Positions 25,377 to 34,722 of a stretch of 34,773 nucleotides of DNA are shown here, in pieces. The DNA is from JBBDLF01 sp040879025. GTDB taxonomy: Bacteria > Pseudomonadota > Gammaproteobacteria > Pseudomonadales > Pseudohongiellaceae. Location: NCBI GenBank assembly GCA_040879025.1, contig JBBDLF010000011.1:1-34773 (forward strand), in the 5' to 3' direction. The first letter of the stretch is position 1; every line of letters begins with the position of its first letter. The position numbers were made by a program, and so were the translations under genes. The notes under the pieces are model-generated. The model saw nothing but the letters and a program-made list of their open reading frames with translations, was not told the DNA's origin and searched no databases.

Positions 25377-25425
25377 TGAATACTTGCACACACAAGTGAA
25401 AGCACATTAAAAAGAATTTAAAGCT

Positions 25426-25444
25426 CAAACAATACCATTGTTTG
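25426..25444. promoter_or_regulatory. Perfect palindrome upstream of fimV
   Basis: CAAACAAT-ACC-ATTGTTTG is a perfect 8-bp inverted repeat with a 3-nt spacer, about 45 nt before the preferred fimV start. It could be an operator or a small RNA hairpin in the leader. A weak promoter-like pair (TTGCAC 25384, TTAAAA 25407) lies just upstream. Confidence 0.4.
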
Positions 25445-25489
25445 CTGATGTCCCCGGCCCGGATGTCAGCCTCGAGGTCCGCCCCCATT

Positions 25490-28126
25490 ATGAAAGGGAA
25501 TGTGCTACGCAACGTTATCGTATTTTCCACAATGCTGGTTTTCGCGGCTTCCCGGGTTGCCGCGTTGGGACTGGGGGAATTGAAGCTCGAATCCGCCCTG
25601 AACCAGCCGTTGCAGGCGAGTGTTGAGATACTCCAGCTTGGCAATGTCGAACTTGACGATGTGGTTATCCGTCTGGCCTCGGATGCCGATTACATGCGCT
25701 TCAACATCGGCCGACCGCAGTTTCTGTCAAATATCAACTTCAGCGTTGAAAACCGCGGCGGCATCCCCGTCCTCAGCATTGCCAGCAGAGAACCGGTGCG
25801 TGAACCTTATCTCAACCTGATAATCGATACCCGCTGGCCCCAGGGACGCCTTCTCACTGAATACACGGTGTTGCTGGATTTGCCGGTGTTCAGCGAAAGC
25901 ACCAGCGTTCAGGCTCCGCAGCAACCGGTCAGCCCGGTTCTGGAAGAGCCGGCCCAGGCTGATCAATCCATCGCCCGGACACCACAGCCGCAGGTGACGC
26001 CAACCGCTGAACCCGCGACCACTCCGGCCCCCGCCGCGAGCGCGGAGACCTCACCCGTTCCGCTGACCCAGACTGACGACGCCGCACAGACCGACGATGG
26101 TTCGTCTGCGGCTGAGCCTCAATCCGGCACGGCACCGGAGGAGCCCCAACCGGAGGCCCTCGCGCAGCAACAAGAGGAACAACAGGAGCAGCAGGAACAG
26201 GAGCAGCAAGCGGGTCCCGAGGAGTTGCAAACCAGCAATACTGACACCCTGTGGGATATCGCGCTGCGTGTGCGACCCGACAACACCGTGTCGGTACAGC
26301 AAACCATGCTGGCCATACAGCGCATGAACCCCGATGCCTTTATCGGGGGTAACATCAACCGCTTACGCAGTGGCGAAGTGCTGCGGGTCCCCAGCCTGGG
26401 GGATATCCAGTCGCTGGGCCAACAACAAGCCGTGGCGGAAGTAGCCCGGCAGAACCAGAGCGTCGGTGCCGAGCCCCTGGCAGCGCCCACGCCACAGGCA
26501 ACCGGCACCGCCTCTCAGCAGGGGCAGCTCAGCGTGGTCACATCAGACGATGGCGACGACTCCGGCAGCGGCGCGGGTTTGCAGGAAGAAAACGCCGAAC
26601 TTGATGCCCGTATCGCTGAACTGGAAAACCAGCTGGCCGTCCAACAGGAAGAAACTGATCGTATCCGTCTTGAGCGCGAGGAGATGAATGCCAGGCTGGC
26701 GGACCTGGATCAGCAAATTGCCTCGGCACGCGAACTGATCACTTTGCAGGATCTGCAATTGGCCCAGTTACAGGAGTCGCTTGCTCAACAGGCTGCTGAA
26801 GCGGAAGCCGCAACCCAGGCGATGCAATTGGCCGCACCGGAACCCGAGCCGGCGGTCGGGGGTGGTACCGGCTCGAGCCTGGTGAACTTGATCCTGGCGG
26901 TGTTGGCCAACAGTGGCATGTTAATGGCAGCCGCGGTGGTACTGATTGTCGCCCTGCTGGTATTACTGCTGCTGAGACGCAACAGGGCGGTGACCGCCAC
27001 TGGCGAATTTGACGATGATATGGACGCCCTGGTCACCGATGATGATCTGCGGGTTGGCAGTGCCGGCGTCGCTGCCATTGCCACCGGCAAAAGCATCGAA
27101 ACCGGAGATGATGATGTCGCCATGGTCGAGGACGATGACGAGGATGATGAGAGCGACGAGGATGACGCGGTTGACAGTGATCTGAGCGACATTATTAATT
27201 TGTCGGATGAGTTCGATGACCTGACCGACGACGATTACGGCAGCAAGCGCGACTTTGACTCGGACAACGAGGCAACCGATGCACAGCCAGGCAAGGGCGA
27301 TGATGAAGACTCAGTCTTGAGCACGGATGCAGATGTGGAAACGGAAGAGGAAACGGAAGAGGAAACCAAGGATGACGATTTCAAAGTTCTGGATTTCGAT
27401 GATCTGGAAGACGACGAAGTCAACCAGCCTCTGGATAGCGCCACCCTGGTCATTGACGAGGAGTCCGAAGAGGAGCCGTCCGACACAGAGGATGACTTCG
27501 GTCTGAATTTTGAAATTGAGGATGAGAGCGGGACCGCAGACGAAAAGGAAAAGACAGCCGACATCGCTGATCAAGAAGATACTGATGTGGAAATGCTGGA
27601 ATTTTCATCGGAGCCCGTGTCTTCTGAGCACACAGGCGACGAGAAAGAAAGTGACGAAACCGACGAACTGGAGACCTTCTCATTTGATCTGGATTCCACA
27701 GGCGAGGGTTCGGGTGAACCCTCCTCACCTTCGGCTGATACTGTTTCCCTGTCTGGAAACGCTGAGTCAGACACCGAAGCAAAAGACGATGATTTCGATT
27801 TTGATCTGGATCTGGATCTGGCCACGGATGCAGATACAGATACGGCGATGGACCAATCTACAGAATCGGGCGCCGATGAAGAAATCACTGAAGTGGAATT
27901 CACCGCTGAGGATGCCGAGTCGGGGGCCGACGAAGACGAGTTCGATGTTTTGTCGGATGAAGATGAGGCGGCGACCCGGCTCGATCTTGCCTATGCCTAC
28001 AAGAAAATGGGTGATGCCGAAGGGGCCAGGGAAATTCTGGACAAGGTTATCAGGGACGGTAATGACCAGCAGATCAAGGAAGCGAAGGCATTGCTTGAGA
28101 ACCTCGAACAATCCAGCGACGACTGA
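25490..28126 (+). CDS. fimV: FimV-like polar motility / pilus assembly protein
   Basis: A large inner-membrane protein of the FimV family, which organises the cell pole and type IV pilus or secretion functions. Of 878 residues: signal peptide 1-25 (ending SRVAA before LGLGE), conserved periplasmic domain 26-135, Pro/Gln/Glu-rich linker, LysM-like domain 251-305 (DTLWDIALRVRP), coiled coil about 365-447, membrane helix about 464-496 followed by RRNR, a very acidic Asp/Glu-rich cytoplasmic region about 505-825, and a C-terminal TPR-like FimV motif (LDLAYAYKKMGDAEGAREIL). I chose ATG 25490 because it gives a normal signal peptide; upstream starts add 9-16 residues. Its position before truA is the usual one. 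Confidence 0.93.
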   Translation: MKGNVLRNVIVFSTMLVFAASRVAALGLGELKLESALNQPLQASVEILQLGNVELDDVVIRLASDADYMRFNIGRPQFLSNINFSVENRGGIPVLSIASREPVREPYLNLIIDTRWPQGRLLTEYTVLLDLPVFSESTSVQAPQQPVSPVLEEPAQADQSIARTPQPQVTPTAEPATTPAPAASAETSPVPLTQTDDAAQTDDGSSAAEPQSGTAPEEPQPEALAQQQEEQQEQQEQEQQAGPEELQTSNTDTLWDIALRVRPDNTVSVQQTMLAIQRMNPDAFIGGNINRLRSGEVLRVPSLGDIQSLGQQQAVAEVARQNQSVGAEPLAAPTPQATGTASQQGQLSVVTSDDGDDSGSGAGLQEENAELDARIAELENQLAVQQEETDRIRLEREEMNARLADLDQQIASARELITLQDLQLAQLQESLAQQAAEAEAATQAMQLAAPEPEPAVGGGTGSSLVNLILAVLANSGMLMAAAVVLIVALLVLLLLRRNRAVTATGEFDDDMDALVTDDDLRVGSAGVAAIATGKSIETGDDDVAMVEDDDEDDESDEDDAVDSDLSDIINLSDEFDDLTDDDYGSKRDFDSDNEATDAQPGKGDDEDSVLSTDADVETEEETEEETKDDDFKVLDFDDLEDDEVNQPLDSATLVIDEESEEEPSDTEDDFGLNFEIEDESGTADEKEKTADIADQEDTDVEMLEFSSEPVSSEHTGDEKESDETDELETFSFDLDSTGEGSGEPSSPSADTVSLSGNAESDTEAKDDDFDFDLDLDLATDADTDTAMDQSTESGADEEITEVEFTAEDAESGADEDEFDVLSDEDEAATRLDLAYAYKKMGDAEGAREILDKVIRDGNDQQIKEAKALLENLEQSSDD

Positions 28127-28173
28127 TCGGTCATCGCTGACCCGTCTGAGTTTGATAAGTCCGGAACTCCGTT

Positions 28174-28995
28174 GTGTCTGATCCTGAATCCAATGACAGC
28201 GGTTTACAGCGCGTTGCTGTGGGCGTGGAATACGACGGCAGTACTTTTTCAGGATGGCAGAGACAACGTTCGCCGGAGTTGCCTACGGTGCAAGGCGTGG
28301 TTGAGAAAGCACTCAGTCGGATTGCGGATCACCCGTTGTCATTGATTTGCGCGGGCCGAACCGACCGTGGTGTCCACGCAACGCGTCAGGTAGTCCATTT
28401 TGATTCACTGGCCGCCCGTGACGAAAAAGCCTGGGTCGTGGGCGGCAACAGCCTGTTGCCGCCCACAGTACGTATATTATGGGCAAGGAGAGTGGACCAT
28501 CGGTTTCATGCTCGGTTCTCCGCCACTGTCCGGCGTTATTGCTATGTAATCCATGACAGTCCCGTGGCCCCGGCAGTGTTGTCCGCACTGGTAACCCATC
28601 ATTACAAAGCACTGGATATCGAGGCAATGCACGCCGCGTCGCAATGCCTGGTGGGGGAGCAGGATTTCAGCACGTTCAGGGCGGCGGGTTGTCAGTCGAA
28701 AACGGCGATGCGACATGTGCATACGGTGTCCGTGCGGAGACTCAAGCGCTTTATTGTTCTGGATATCGAAGCCAATGCGTTTCTGCAACACATGGTGCGG
28801 AACATTGCCGGTATGCTGATCGCAATCGGTGAGGGTGAATTGCCGGTGTCTTGCGCCGCCGAATTATTGCATGCCAGAGACCGGACCCTGGCTCCCGCCA
28901 CTGCGCCGGCCGCGGGGCTCTATCTTGTGGACGTCGCCTATGCGCCGGAATTCGGGCTGCCGCCCGGCCCGACGCTACCGTTATTTCTCCAATAA
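28174..28995 (+). CDS. truA: tRNA pseudouridine(38-40) synthase
   Basis: Converts uridines 38-40 in the anticodon stem to pseudouridine. The 273-residue protein has the catalytic aspartate Asp64 in CAGRTDRGVHATRQVVHF, the N-terminal VEYDGSTFSGWQRQ (18-31) and the C-terminal FLQHMVRNIAGMLI. The start is GTG with GGA about 8 nt upstream. It lies 47 nt after fimV, as in Pseudomonas, and is followed by a candidate promoter for the trp genes. Confidence 0.96.
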   Translation: MSDPESNDSGLQRVAVGVEYDGSTFSGWQRQRSPELPTVQGVVEKALSRIADHPLSLICAGRTDRGVHATRQVVHFDSLAARDEKAWVVGGNSLLPPTVRILWARRVDHRFHARFSATVRRYCYVIHDSPVAPAVLSALVTHHYKALDIEAMHAASQCLVGEQDFSTFRAAGCQSKTAMRHVHTVSVRRLKRFIVLDIEANAFLQHMVRNIAGMLIAIGEGELPVSCAAELLHARDRTLAPATAPAAGLYLVDVAYAPEFGLPPGPTLPLFLQ

Positions 28996-29025
28996 TCGTC
29001 ACAGACCGGGCGCCGGTGCTAGAAT
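28996..29025 (+). promoter_or_regulatory. Candidate trpFBA promoter (extended -10)
   Basis: TAGAAT (29020-29025) preceded by TGC forms an extended -10 (TGnTAGAAT). TCGTCA (28996-29001) is a weak -35 with an 18-nt spacer. It lies just after the truA stop and 25 nt before the trpF start. No leader peptide rich in Trp codons or attenuator hairpin is visible. Confidence 0.45.
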
Positions 29026-29050
29026 AGCCGCCTTTGGCTGGAACTTCACC

Positions 29051-29695
29051 TTGTCTCGAACACGTGTAAAAATTTGTGGAATCACCAATAGCCGCGATGC
29101 CGCTTGCGCCGTCGCCGCTGGAGCCGATGCGCTCGGCTTGAATTTTCATGCCGCCAGTCCACGTCGGCTCTCCTTTGAAGAGGCGCGCTCGATCACCGCC
29201 GGCTTGCCCGCATTCATCACGGCAATCGGGCTCTTTGTCGATCCAAAGGCAAGTGAAGTGGAAGCGGCTGTGGCAGCGACAGGGCTGACGTGTCTGCAGT
29301 TTCATGGTGACGAAGCCCCCGTGTTTTGCGCATCGTTTGGGTTGCCGTATATAAAGGCGATTCGCGTTCGCACGGGGGTTGAACAGAGTAGAAATATCAT
29401 CGAACTGGCGGCCGTACACCAACACGCGGTGGCTATCCTGCTGGACAGCTACCATCCCGTCATTGCCGGCGGTACGGGGCAGCAGTTTGACTGGCGTATC
29501 GCGGCGGAGGCCGCGAAAAGTATCAAGCAGCCGCTGATACTGGCGGGCGGATTGAATGCGGAGAATGTGAGTGACGCGATCAGGATGGTCAGACCCTATG
29601 CGGTGGATGTCAGTAGCGGGGTTGAAACGAAGCCGGGACAGAAGGATCCGGAAATTTTAGCCAGTTTTTTCAGAGGTGTTTACGGTGTCGAGTGA
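29051..29695 (+). CDS. trpF: Phosphoribosylanthranilate isomerase
   Basis: Third step of the tryptophan branch, converting PRA to CdRP by an Amadori rearrangement. The 214-residue TIM barrel begins MSRTRVKICGITN, with the catalytic base Cys9 and the catalytic acid Asp132 (LLDSYHPVIAGGTGQQFDW). LQFHGDE (82-88) and ILAGGLNAENV are phosphate-binding and barrel signatures. The start is TTG, with GGAAC 7 nt upstream; the frame is open back into truA, but that part is not conserved. The stop overlaps the trpB start region. Confidence 0.96.
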   Translation: MSRTRVKICGITNSRDAACAVAAGADALGLNFHAASPRRLSFEEARSITAGLPAFITAIGLFVDPKASEVEAAVAATGLTCLQFHGDEAPVFCASFGLPYIKAIRVRTGVEQSRNIIELAAVHQHAVAILLDSYHPVIAGGTGQQFDWRIAAEAAKSIKQPLILAGGLNAENVSDAIRMVRPYAVDVSSGVETKPGQKDPEILASFFRGVYGVE

Positions 29696-30908
29696 ACAGG
29701 CAGACAAGGGGCAGGCTTTCAGCGGCCCAGACGAGCAGGGACATTTCGGTTGTTATGGCGGCGTTTTCGTTGGCGAAACCCTGATCGCGGCAGTCGAAGA
29801 ACTGGCGCAGGTTTACGCTCGACTGTCGAAAGATCCGGACTTCTGGGAAGAGTATCATCAGGACCTTACGCATTATGTAGGCCGCCCTTCGCCGCTGTAT
29901 CTGGCAGAGCGACTGACGCGGGAAGCCGGAGGCGCTGTGATCTACCTCAAGCGGGAAGATCTGAATCATACCGGCGCTCACAAGGTGAACAACACCATCG
30001 GCCAGGCGCTACTGGCCAGACACATGGGCAAGAAACGCATTATCGCGGAAACGGGGGCCGGCCAACACGGGGTTGCCACCGCCACGGTAGCCGCGCGTCT
30101 GGGACTGGAATGCCATGTTTACATGGGCGCGGAAGATATCCAGCGACAGGCCGCGAATGTCTATCGAATGAAGCTGCTCGGTGCGAACGTGGTGCCGGTG
30201 ACTTCCGGATCAAAGACCCTGAAAGACGCGATGAATGAAGCCATGCGCGACTGGGCGACCCATGTCGATACAACCTACTACATCATCGGAACGGTTGCCG
30301 GACCCCATCCTTATCCATTACTGGTACGGGACTTCCAATGCGTTATCGGCAATGAAGCGAGGGAGCAATCACTGGCACAAACCGGGAAGCTTCCCGATGC
30401 GCTGGTCGCCTGTGTGGGAGGGGGCTCGAATGCGATCGGGCTGTTTCACCCGTTTCTGCGAGATGAATCCGTGGCAATGTATGGCGTCGAAGCCGGCGGA
30501 CTCGGAATTGGCACCGGCCAGCACGCGGCGCCCCTTAATGCCGGCAAGCCTGGTGTATTACATGGCAACCGCACTTACCTGATGTCCGACTCAGGTGGTC
30601 AGATATTGCCCACTCATTCCATATCGGCCGGTCTTGATTATCCTGGTGTGGGTCCGGAACACTCCTGGCTCAAGGATATCGGCCGCGTCAAATACGTATC
30701 AGCCACCGATGAAGAAGCCCTGGACGCTTTCCGTCGTTTAAGCCGGCTGGAAGGGATCATTCCCGCCCTGGAATCGGCTCATGCAGTGGCCTGGGCGATG
30801 AAACTGGCAGCGGACCTTTCCGCCGACAGCCACATCGTGGTCAATCTGTCGGGGCGCGGTGACAAAGACATCCATACCGTTGCTGAACTGGACGGTATCG
30901 AACTGTAA
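29685..30908 (+). CDS. trpB: Tryptophan synthase beta chain
   Basis: Condenses indole and serine to tryptophan using pyridoxal phosphate. The 407-residue protein carries the PLP lysine Lys100 in NHTGAHKVNNTIGQAL, the phosphate loop GGGSNAIG, and the TrpB1-type GRPSPLYLAERL. GTG 29685 has AGAGG 8 nt upstream (29672-29676); an in-frame GTG at 29676 overlaps that site and is less likely. It overlaps the trpF end by 11 nt. In Pseudomonas trpBA is elsewhere; the trpF-trpB-trpA-accD order here is common in other gammaproteobacteria. Confidence 0.97.
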   Translation: MSSEQADKGQAFSGPDEQGHFGCYGGVFVGETLIAAVEELAQVYARLSKDPDFWEEYHQDLTHYVGRPSPLYLAERLTREAGGAVIYLKREDLNHTGAHKVNNTIGQALLARHMGKKRIIAETGAGQHGVATATVAARLGLECHVYMGAEDIQRQAANVYRMKLLGANVVPVTSGSKTLKDAMNEAMRDWATHVDTTYYIIGTVAGPHPYPLLVRDFQCVIGNEAREQSLAQTGKLPDALVACVGGGSNAIGLFHPFLRDESVAMYGVEAGGLGIGTGQHAAPLNAGKPGVLHGNRTYLMSDSGGQILPTHSISAGLDYPGVGPEHSWLKDIGRVKYVSATDEEALDAFRRLSRLEGIIPALESAHAVAWAMKLAADLSADSHIVVNLSGRGDKDIHTVAELDGIEL

Positions 30909-30928
30909 ACCGCGGACAGGTGACCATT

Positions 30929-31747
30929 ATGAGCAGAATTCAAACCAGCATCGCCGCTGGCGGGCGCAAGCTTCTGATCCCCTACCTCGTGGCGGGTGAC
31001 CCCAATGCCGAGGCAACAGTCGCGCTGATGCATGCCATGGCCGAGGCGGGCGCAGATATAATCGAACTGGGCATTCCATTCAGTGACCCTGCTTCGGATG
31101 GGCCGGTGATTCAGCAGGGAGCGGAACGTGCTCTGGCCGGTGGCACGGCCATTGCCGATGTACTGGACATGGTGGCCGAGTTTCGCCGGGGAGACCGGGA
31201 AACGCCGGTCGTGTTGATGGGATATCTTAATCCGCTTGAAACCATGGGTTGTGAGGTGTTTGCAGATCGGGCCCGGGAGGCGGGGGTGGACGGTGTGCTG
31301 GTGGTGGATATGCCCCCCGGTGAGGCGCAGCCGCTCTCAGGACTGCTACGCGACCGGGCCATCGATACGATATTTCTGGTATCACCCACCACAACGGATA
31401 CGCGTGCCAGGGCAATCATTGCGCAGTGCTCGGGCTATTTGTACTACGTATCCCTGAAGGGAGTGACCGGCGCGGCGCTTACCGATAGCAGTGCAATCGC
31501 CGCGAGGCTGGAGCAGCTCCGGCAGTTCACGGACCTGCCCGTAGTCATCGGATTTGGTATAAAAGACGGGCCCGCAGCCGCCATGATGGCGGATCTTGCC
31601 GATGGTGTGGTGGTCGGCAGCGCGATCGTTGAACGCATAGCGAAGCTGCCTGTTGCCGAAGGGAACAAGGGCTATTCAGCCCGGGGTCTGGAGCCAGTTG
31701 TTGATCTGATACGGGAAATGCGCAATCATATAGACAAGGTTAGATAA
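30929..31747 (+). CDS. trpA: Tryptophan synthase alpha chain
   Basis: Cleaves indole-3-glycerol phosphate and channels indole to TrpB. The 272-residue TIM barrel has the catalytic pair Glu47 (IIELGIPFSDP) and Asp58 (ASDGPVIQ), and the loop YYVSLKGVTGA. ATG 30929 has GGACAGG 8 nt upstream; an in-frame GTG at 30920 lies within that site. It is 20 nt after trpB. The stop codon lies within a short perfect palindrome (GATAATTATC, 31743-31752). Confidence 0.97.
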   Translation: MSRIQTSIAAGGRKLLIPYLVAGDPNAEATVALMHAMAEAGADIIELGIPFSDPASDGPVIQQGAERALAGGTAIADVLDMVAEFRRGDRETPVVLMGYLNPLETMGCEVFADRAREAGVDGVLVVDMPPGEAQPLSGLLRDRAIDTIFLVSPTTTDTRARAIIAQCSGYLYYVSLKGVTGAALTDSSAIAARLEQLRQFTDLPVVIGFGIKDGPAAAMMADLADGVVVGSAIVERIAKLPVAEGNKGYSARGLEPVVDLIREMRNHIDKVR

Positions 31748-31859
31748 TTATCGTATCGTATTGATTTTATTAAAAATGAAACTGACGCAATCTGCGCCTG
31801 GACGGGCAAGGGCCGATTGCGACACACGACGGTTATAACGGACACAAGCAGAGCAGCTC

Positions 31860-32729
31860 ATGAGTTGGATTAACAAGATCCTGCCTTCCATAGCGAATTC
31901 CTCCAATGGAACTAAAACTCGCACCTCAATTCCGGAAGGGCTGTGGAAGATCTGCCCGCGCTGCAAAGCCACCCTGTATCGCAAGGACCTTGAGCGCAAT
32001 CTTGACGTATGTCCGAAATGTGACCATCACATGCGAATCACCGCCCGTCGCCGCATCGAGCTGTTTCTTGACGAGGGTGAGCAACTGGAATTGCAGACTG
32101 ATCTTGAGCCCGTGGACATTCTCAAGTTCAAGGACCTTAAAAAGTACCGCGACCGACTCTCCAAGGCCCAGAAAGACACCGGAGAACGGGATGCCCTGAT
32201 CGTGGTTCGGGGCAGGGTTGAAGGAGTCGAAGCCATAGTTGCCGCGTTCGAATTCAGTTTTATCGGCGGCTCGATGGGCGCGGTGGTGGGGGAAAAATTT
32301 ACCCAGGCCGTCAATCTGTGCATTGCCGAAGGGCTCCCCCTGATCTGTTTTTCTACCAGTGGTGGCGCACGAATGCAGGAAGCCCTGGTGTCATTGATGC
32401 AAATGGCCAAAACCTCGGCGGCCCTGGAGCGATTGCGGGGCTATGGGTTGCCTTATATTTCGGTGCTGGTGGACCCGGTCTATGGCGGCGTCTCCGCCAG
32501 CCTGGCCATGCTGGGCGACATCAATATTGCCGAACCCAATGCTCTGGTGGGATTCACCGGTCCGGACGTCATTCGTCAGACGGTACGGGTCAAGCTGCCC
32601 GATGGCTTTCAACGCAGTGAGTTTTTGTTGGAGCACGGCGCGATCGACATGATCGTTGCGCGCAAAAATCTACGCCGGCGCATCGCCTCGCTGGTCTCAA
32701 AACTGATGGATAACAGGGCGACCGCCTGA
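31860..32729 (+). CDS. accD: Acetyl-CoA carboxylase carboxyltransferase beta subunit
   Basis: Beta half of the carboxyltransferase that forms malonyl-CoA for fatty-acid synthesis. The 289-residue product has the N-terminal zinc ribbon with Cys32, Cys35, Cys51 and Cys54 (ICPRCKATLY, VCPKCDHHM), followed by the crotonase-like domain with GGSMGAVVGEK, STSGGARMQEALVSLMQMAK and PVYGGVSAS. The 112-nt gap before it is AT-rich at its start, with no promoter I would trust. The ribosome site is weak. Confidence 0.97.
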   Translation: MSWINKILPSIANSSNGTKTRTSIPEGLWKICPRCKATLYRKDLERNLDVCPKCDHHMRITARRRIELFLDEGEQLELQTDLEPVDILKFKDLKKYRDRLSKAQKDTGERDALIVVRGRVEGVEAIVAAFEFSFIGGSMGAVVGEKFTQAVNLCIAEGLPLICFSTSGGARMQEALVSLMQMAKTSAALERLRGYGLPYISVLVDPVYGGVSASLAMLGDINIAEPNALVGFTGPDVIRQTVRVKLPDGFQRSEFLLEHGAIDMIVARKNLRRRIASLVSKLMDNRATA

Positions 32730-32749
32730 CGGGCTGTCCGAGATCTGTC

Positions 32750-34063
32750 GTGAACCTCAATTCCTGGCTGGATAAAATTACCGCTCTGCACCCTCGCGAA
32801 ATTGAACTGGGTCTGGAACGTATACGGCACGTGGCTGATGCCATGGGCTTGAACCGACCTGCACCGCTCGTTGTCACTGTCGCGGGCACCAACGGTAAGG
32901 GTTCCTGTGTGGCCTGTCTTGAAGCGATTTTCACCGCAGCAGGTTTCCGGGTTGGCAGCTATACATCTCCTCATTTGCACGTATTCAACGAGCGAGTCGT
33001 CATCGCCGGCGACCCCGTCGATGATCAGTCTCTCTGTGATGCTTTCCAGGTAGTGGAGGAGGCGCGGGGCGAGGTTTCCCTGACGTACTTCGAATTCGCT
33101 ACACTGGCTGCGTTATGGATATTTCAGAGCGACACCCTGGATGTGGCACTGCTTGAAGTCGGGTTGGGCGGCAGGCTCGACGCGGTCAATATTATTGATC
33201 CGGACGTGGCAGTGATCACCAGTATCGAGCTGGACCATATGGACTGGTTGGGACCGGACCGCGAAGCAATCGGTGCGGAAAAAGCCGGTATTCTCAGAGC
33301 AGGCAGCCCCGCGGTTTGTGGAGACCCCCGGCCACCCCGGTCGGTGCTGCAACGGGCCGCGCAACTACAGGTTGATCTGCGGGTAGTCAGCCGTGATTTC
33401 AGATGGCTTGTACAGGGCGGAACCGAAACGACACGAAGCGCCGCCGATCAATGCCTGTGGACCTGGGCGGGAAAAAACCGCGGGGGCGAATCCGTCGAAC
33501 TCTCCGGGCTGCCTCCGACGCCGCTGGGCCTGGATAATGTCGCGGCTGCATTGCAGGTGGTGAAACTTTTGCCCCTGAAAGTAGACACGCAGACACTCAA
33601 GGATGCACTTGGGGATATATTTCTCCCTGGCAGAATGGAAACGATGTCCCGTCCCGGTCATGGTGGACGGGTAATCCTGGATGTTGCGCATAATCCTGCC
33701 GCGGCCGCCAGACTTGCTGAGAGGCTGCGGTCAATCAGGGCCGGGATGCAACCGGGAGGCCGGGTCATTACAGTTTTTGCCATGATGGCGGACAAAGACA
33801 TCAACGGCTTTTATCAGGCCTTAGAATCCTTGGTGGACATCTGGTATATTGCACAGGTCGCTGAGGCCCGCTGCATGCCTTCGTCCTCATTGGTGCAATT
33901 ACTGGCCGGGAAGAACGCAGTCATGTATCCGGAGCCGTTTGATGATGCTGTAACAGCATTTGAGATTGCGGTTCGCAATGCCTCGCCACAGGATGTGATA
34001 CTGGTTACCGGATCTTTCTACACCGTGGCATCCGTAAGGGAACAGCTACTTGTCACGCAATGA
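32750..34063 (+). CDS. folC: Dihydrofolate synthase / folylpolyglutamate synthase
   Basis: Bifunctional ATP-dependent ligase adding glutamate to dihydropteroate and to folates. The 437-residue Mur-ligase-type protein has the P-loop AGTNGKGS (45-52), SYTSPHLHVFNERV, LEVGLGGRLDAVN, ITSIELDHMDWLG and DVAHNPAAA. The start is GTG, 20 nt after accD. The ATGA at its end overlaps an upstream in-frame start of the SPOR gene. The order accD-folC-SPOR is conserved in gammaproteobacteria. Confidence 0.97.
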   Translation: MNLNSWLDKITALHPREIELGLERIRHVADAMGLNRPAPLVVTVAGTNGKGSCVACLEAIFTAAGFRVGSYTSPHLHVFNERVVIAGDPVDDQSLCDAFQVVEEARGEVSLTYFEFATLAALWIFQSDTLDVALLEVGLGGRLDAVNIIDPDVAVITSIELDHMDWLGPDREAIGAEKAGILRAGSPAVCGDPRPPRSVLQRAAQLQVDLRVVSRDFRWLVQGGTETTRSAADQCLWTWAGKNRGGESVELSGLPPTPLGLDNVAAALQVVKLLPLKVDTQTLKDALGDIFLPGRMETMSRPGHGGRVILDVAHNPAAAARLAERLRSIRAGMQPGGRVITVFAMMADKDINGFYQALESLVDIWYIAQVAEARCMPSSSLVQLLAGKNAVMYPEPFDDAVTAFEIAVRNASPQDVILVTGSFYTVASVREQLLVTQ

Positions 34064-34098
34064 TTGTCACCACCAACCTGTTCCCGGACAGTGACAGC

Positions 34099-34722
34099 AT
34101 GAATCAAGGCACCAAACAGCGAGTCGTAGGCAGCATAGTACTGGTTGCTATCGCAATGATCTTCCTGCCCGTTTTTCTTGACGGTGAGGGAAGCTACACT
34201 CCCACGCTCTCCAGCCGTATTCCGGAGCCGCCGGTTATTCCGCTGATGCCCGATCCGGTACAGGAGCGTTCTGTTTTTACGCCGGAGCCGGCTGCCTCAA
34301 GAACGATGCAGGAGATCCCGGTCGCCACGGACCAGACCGATAATTCGATCGGCGACGCTATTGCCACTGGTGAACCCGGCACCGGGACGAACAGTCCGGC
34401 TGATAATGTAACCGTTCCCACCAATGATGTTCCGGAGATCACCGACGAACCCCAACTGGACGCCGCGGGCCTGCCGGTCGGGTGGAGTGTGAGGTTGGGA
34501 TCGTTTTCCAGCGCCACCAATGCGGCAAACCTGCTGCAGCGACTCACCGATTCAGGATACAAGGCTTATACACGTGAGCTGACCGGCAACCAGGACACAC
34601 TGACCGCGGTTTACGTCGGCCCCCGTATCGATCGCACTGCCATTGAAGAATTGAAAAGCCGGCTGCTGGAAGAGTTTCAGTTGAATGGTATGGTTGTACG
34701 CTTTGAAGTTGATCAGTTCTAG
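34099..34722 (+). CDS. SPOR-domain protein, DedD-like
   Basis: A bitopic envelope protein of 207 residues. A short cytoplasmic start (MNQGTKQRVVG) leads into one membrane helix (about 12-28, ending LPVFLDGEG). Then comes a Pro/Thr-rich periplasmic linker and a C-terminal SPOR domain (about 130-205: GWSVRLGSFSS, NAANLLQRL, YVGPRID), which binds denuded septal peptidoglycan. ATG 34099 gives the family-like N-terminus; ATG 34060, overlapping the folC stop, would add 13 residues. Its place after folC matches dedD and the Pseudomonas SPOR gene; cvpA and purF would be expected next, beyond the window. Confidence 0.9.
   Translation: MNQGTKQRVVGSIVLVAIAMIFLPVFLDGEGSYTPTLSSRIPEPPVIPLMPDPVQERSVFTPEPAASRTMQEIPVATDQTDNSIGDAIATGEPGTGTNSPADNVTVPTNDVPEITDEPQLDAAGLPVGWSVRLGSFSSATNAANLLQRLTDSGYKAYTRELTGNQDTLTAVYVGPRIDRTAIEELKSRLLEEFQLNGMVVRFEVDQF

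Noticed and set aside
27100..27960. Asp/Glu-rich low-complexity stretch as a separate feature
   Set aside because: It is the normal acidic cytoplasmic region of FimV proteins.
28751..29455. 234-codon minus-strand frame over truA and trpF
   Set aside because: It covers the trpF promoter and two conserved genes on the other strand.
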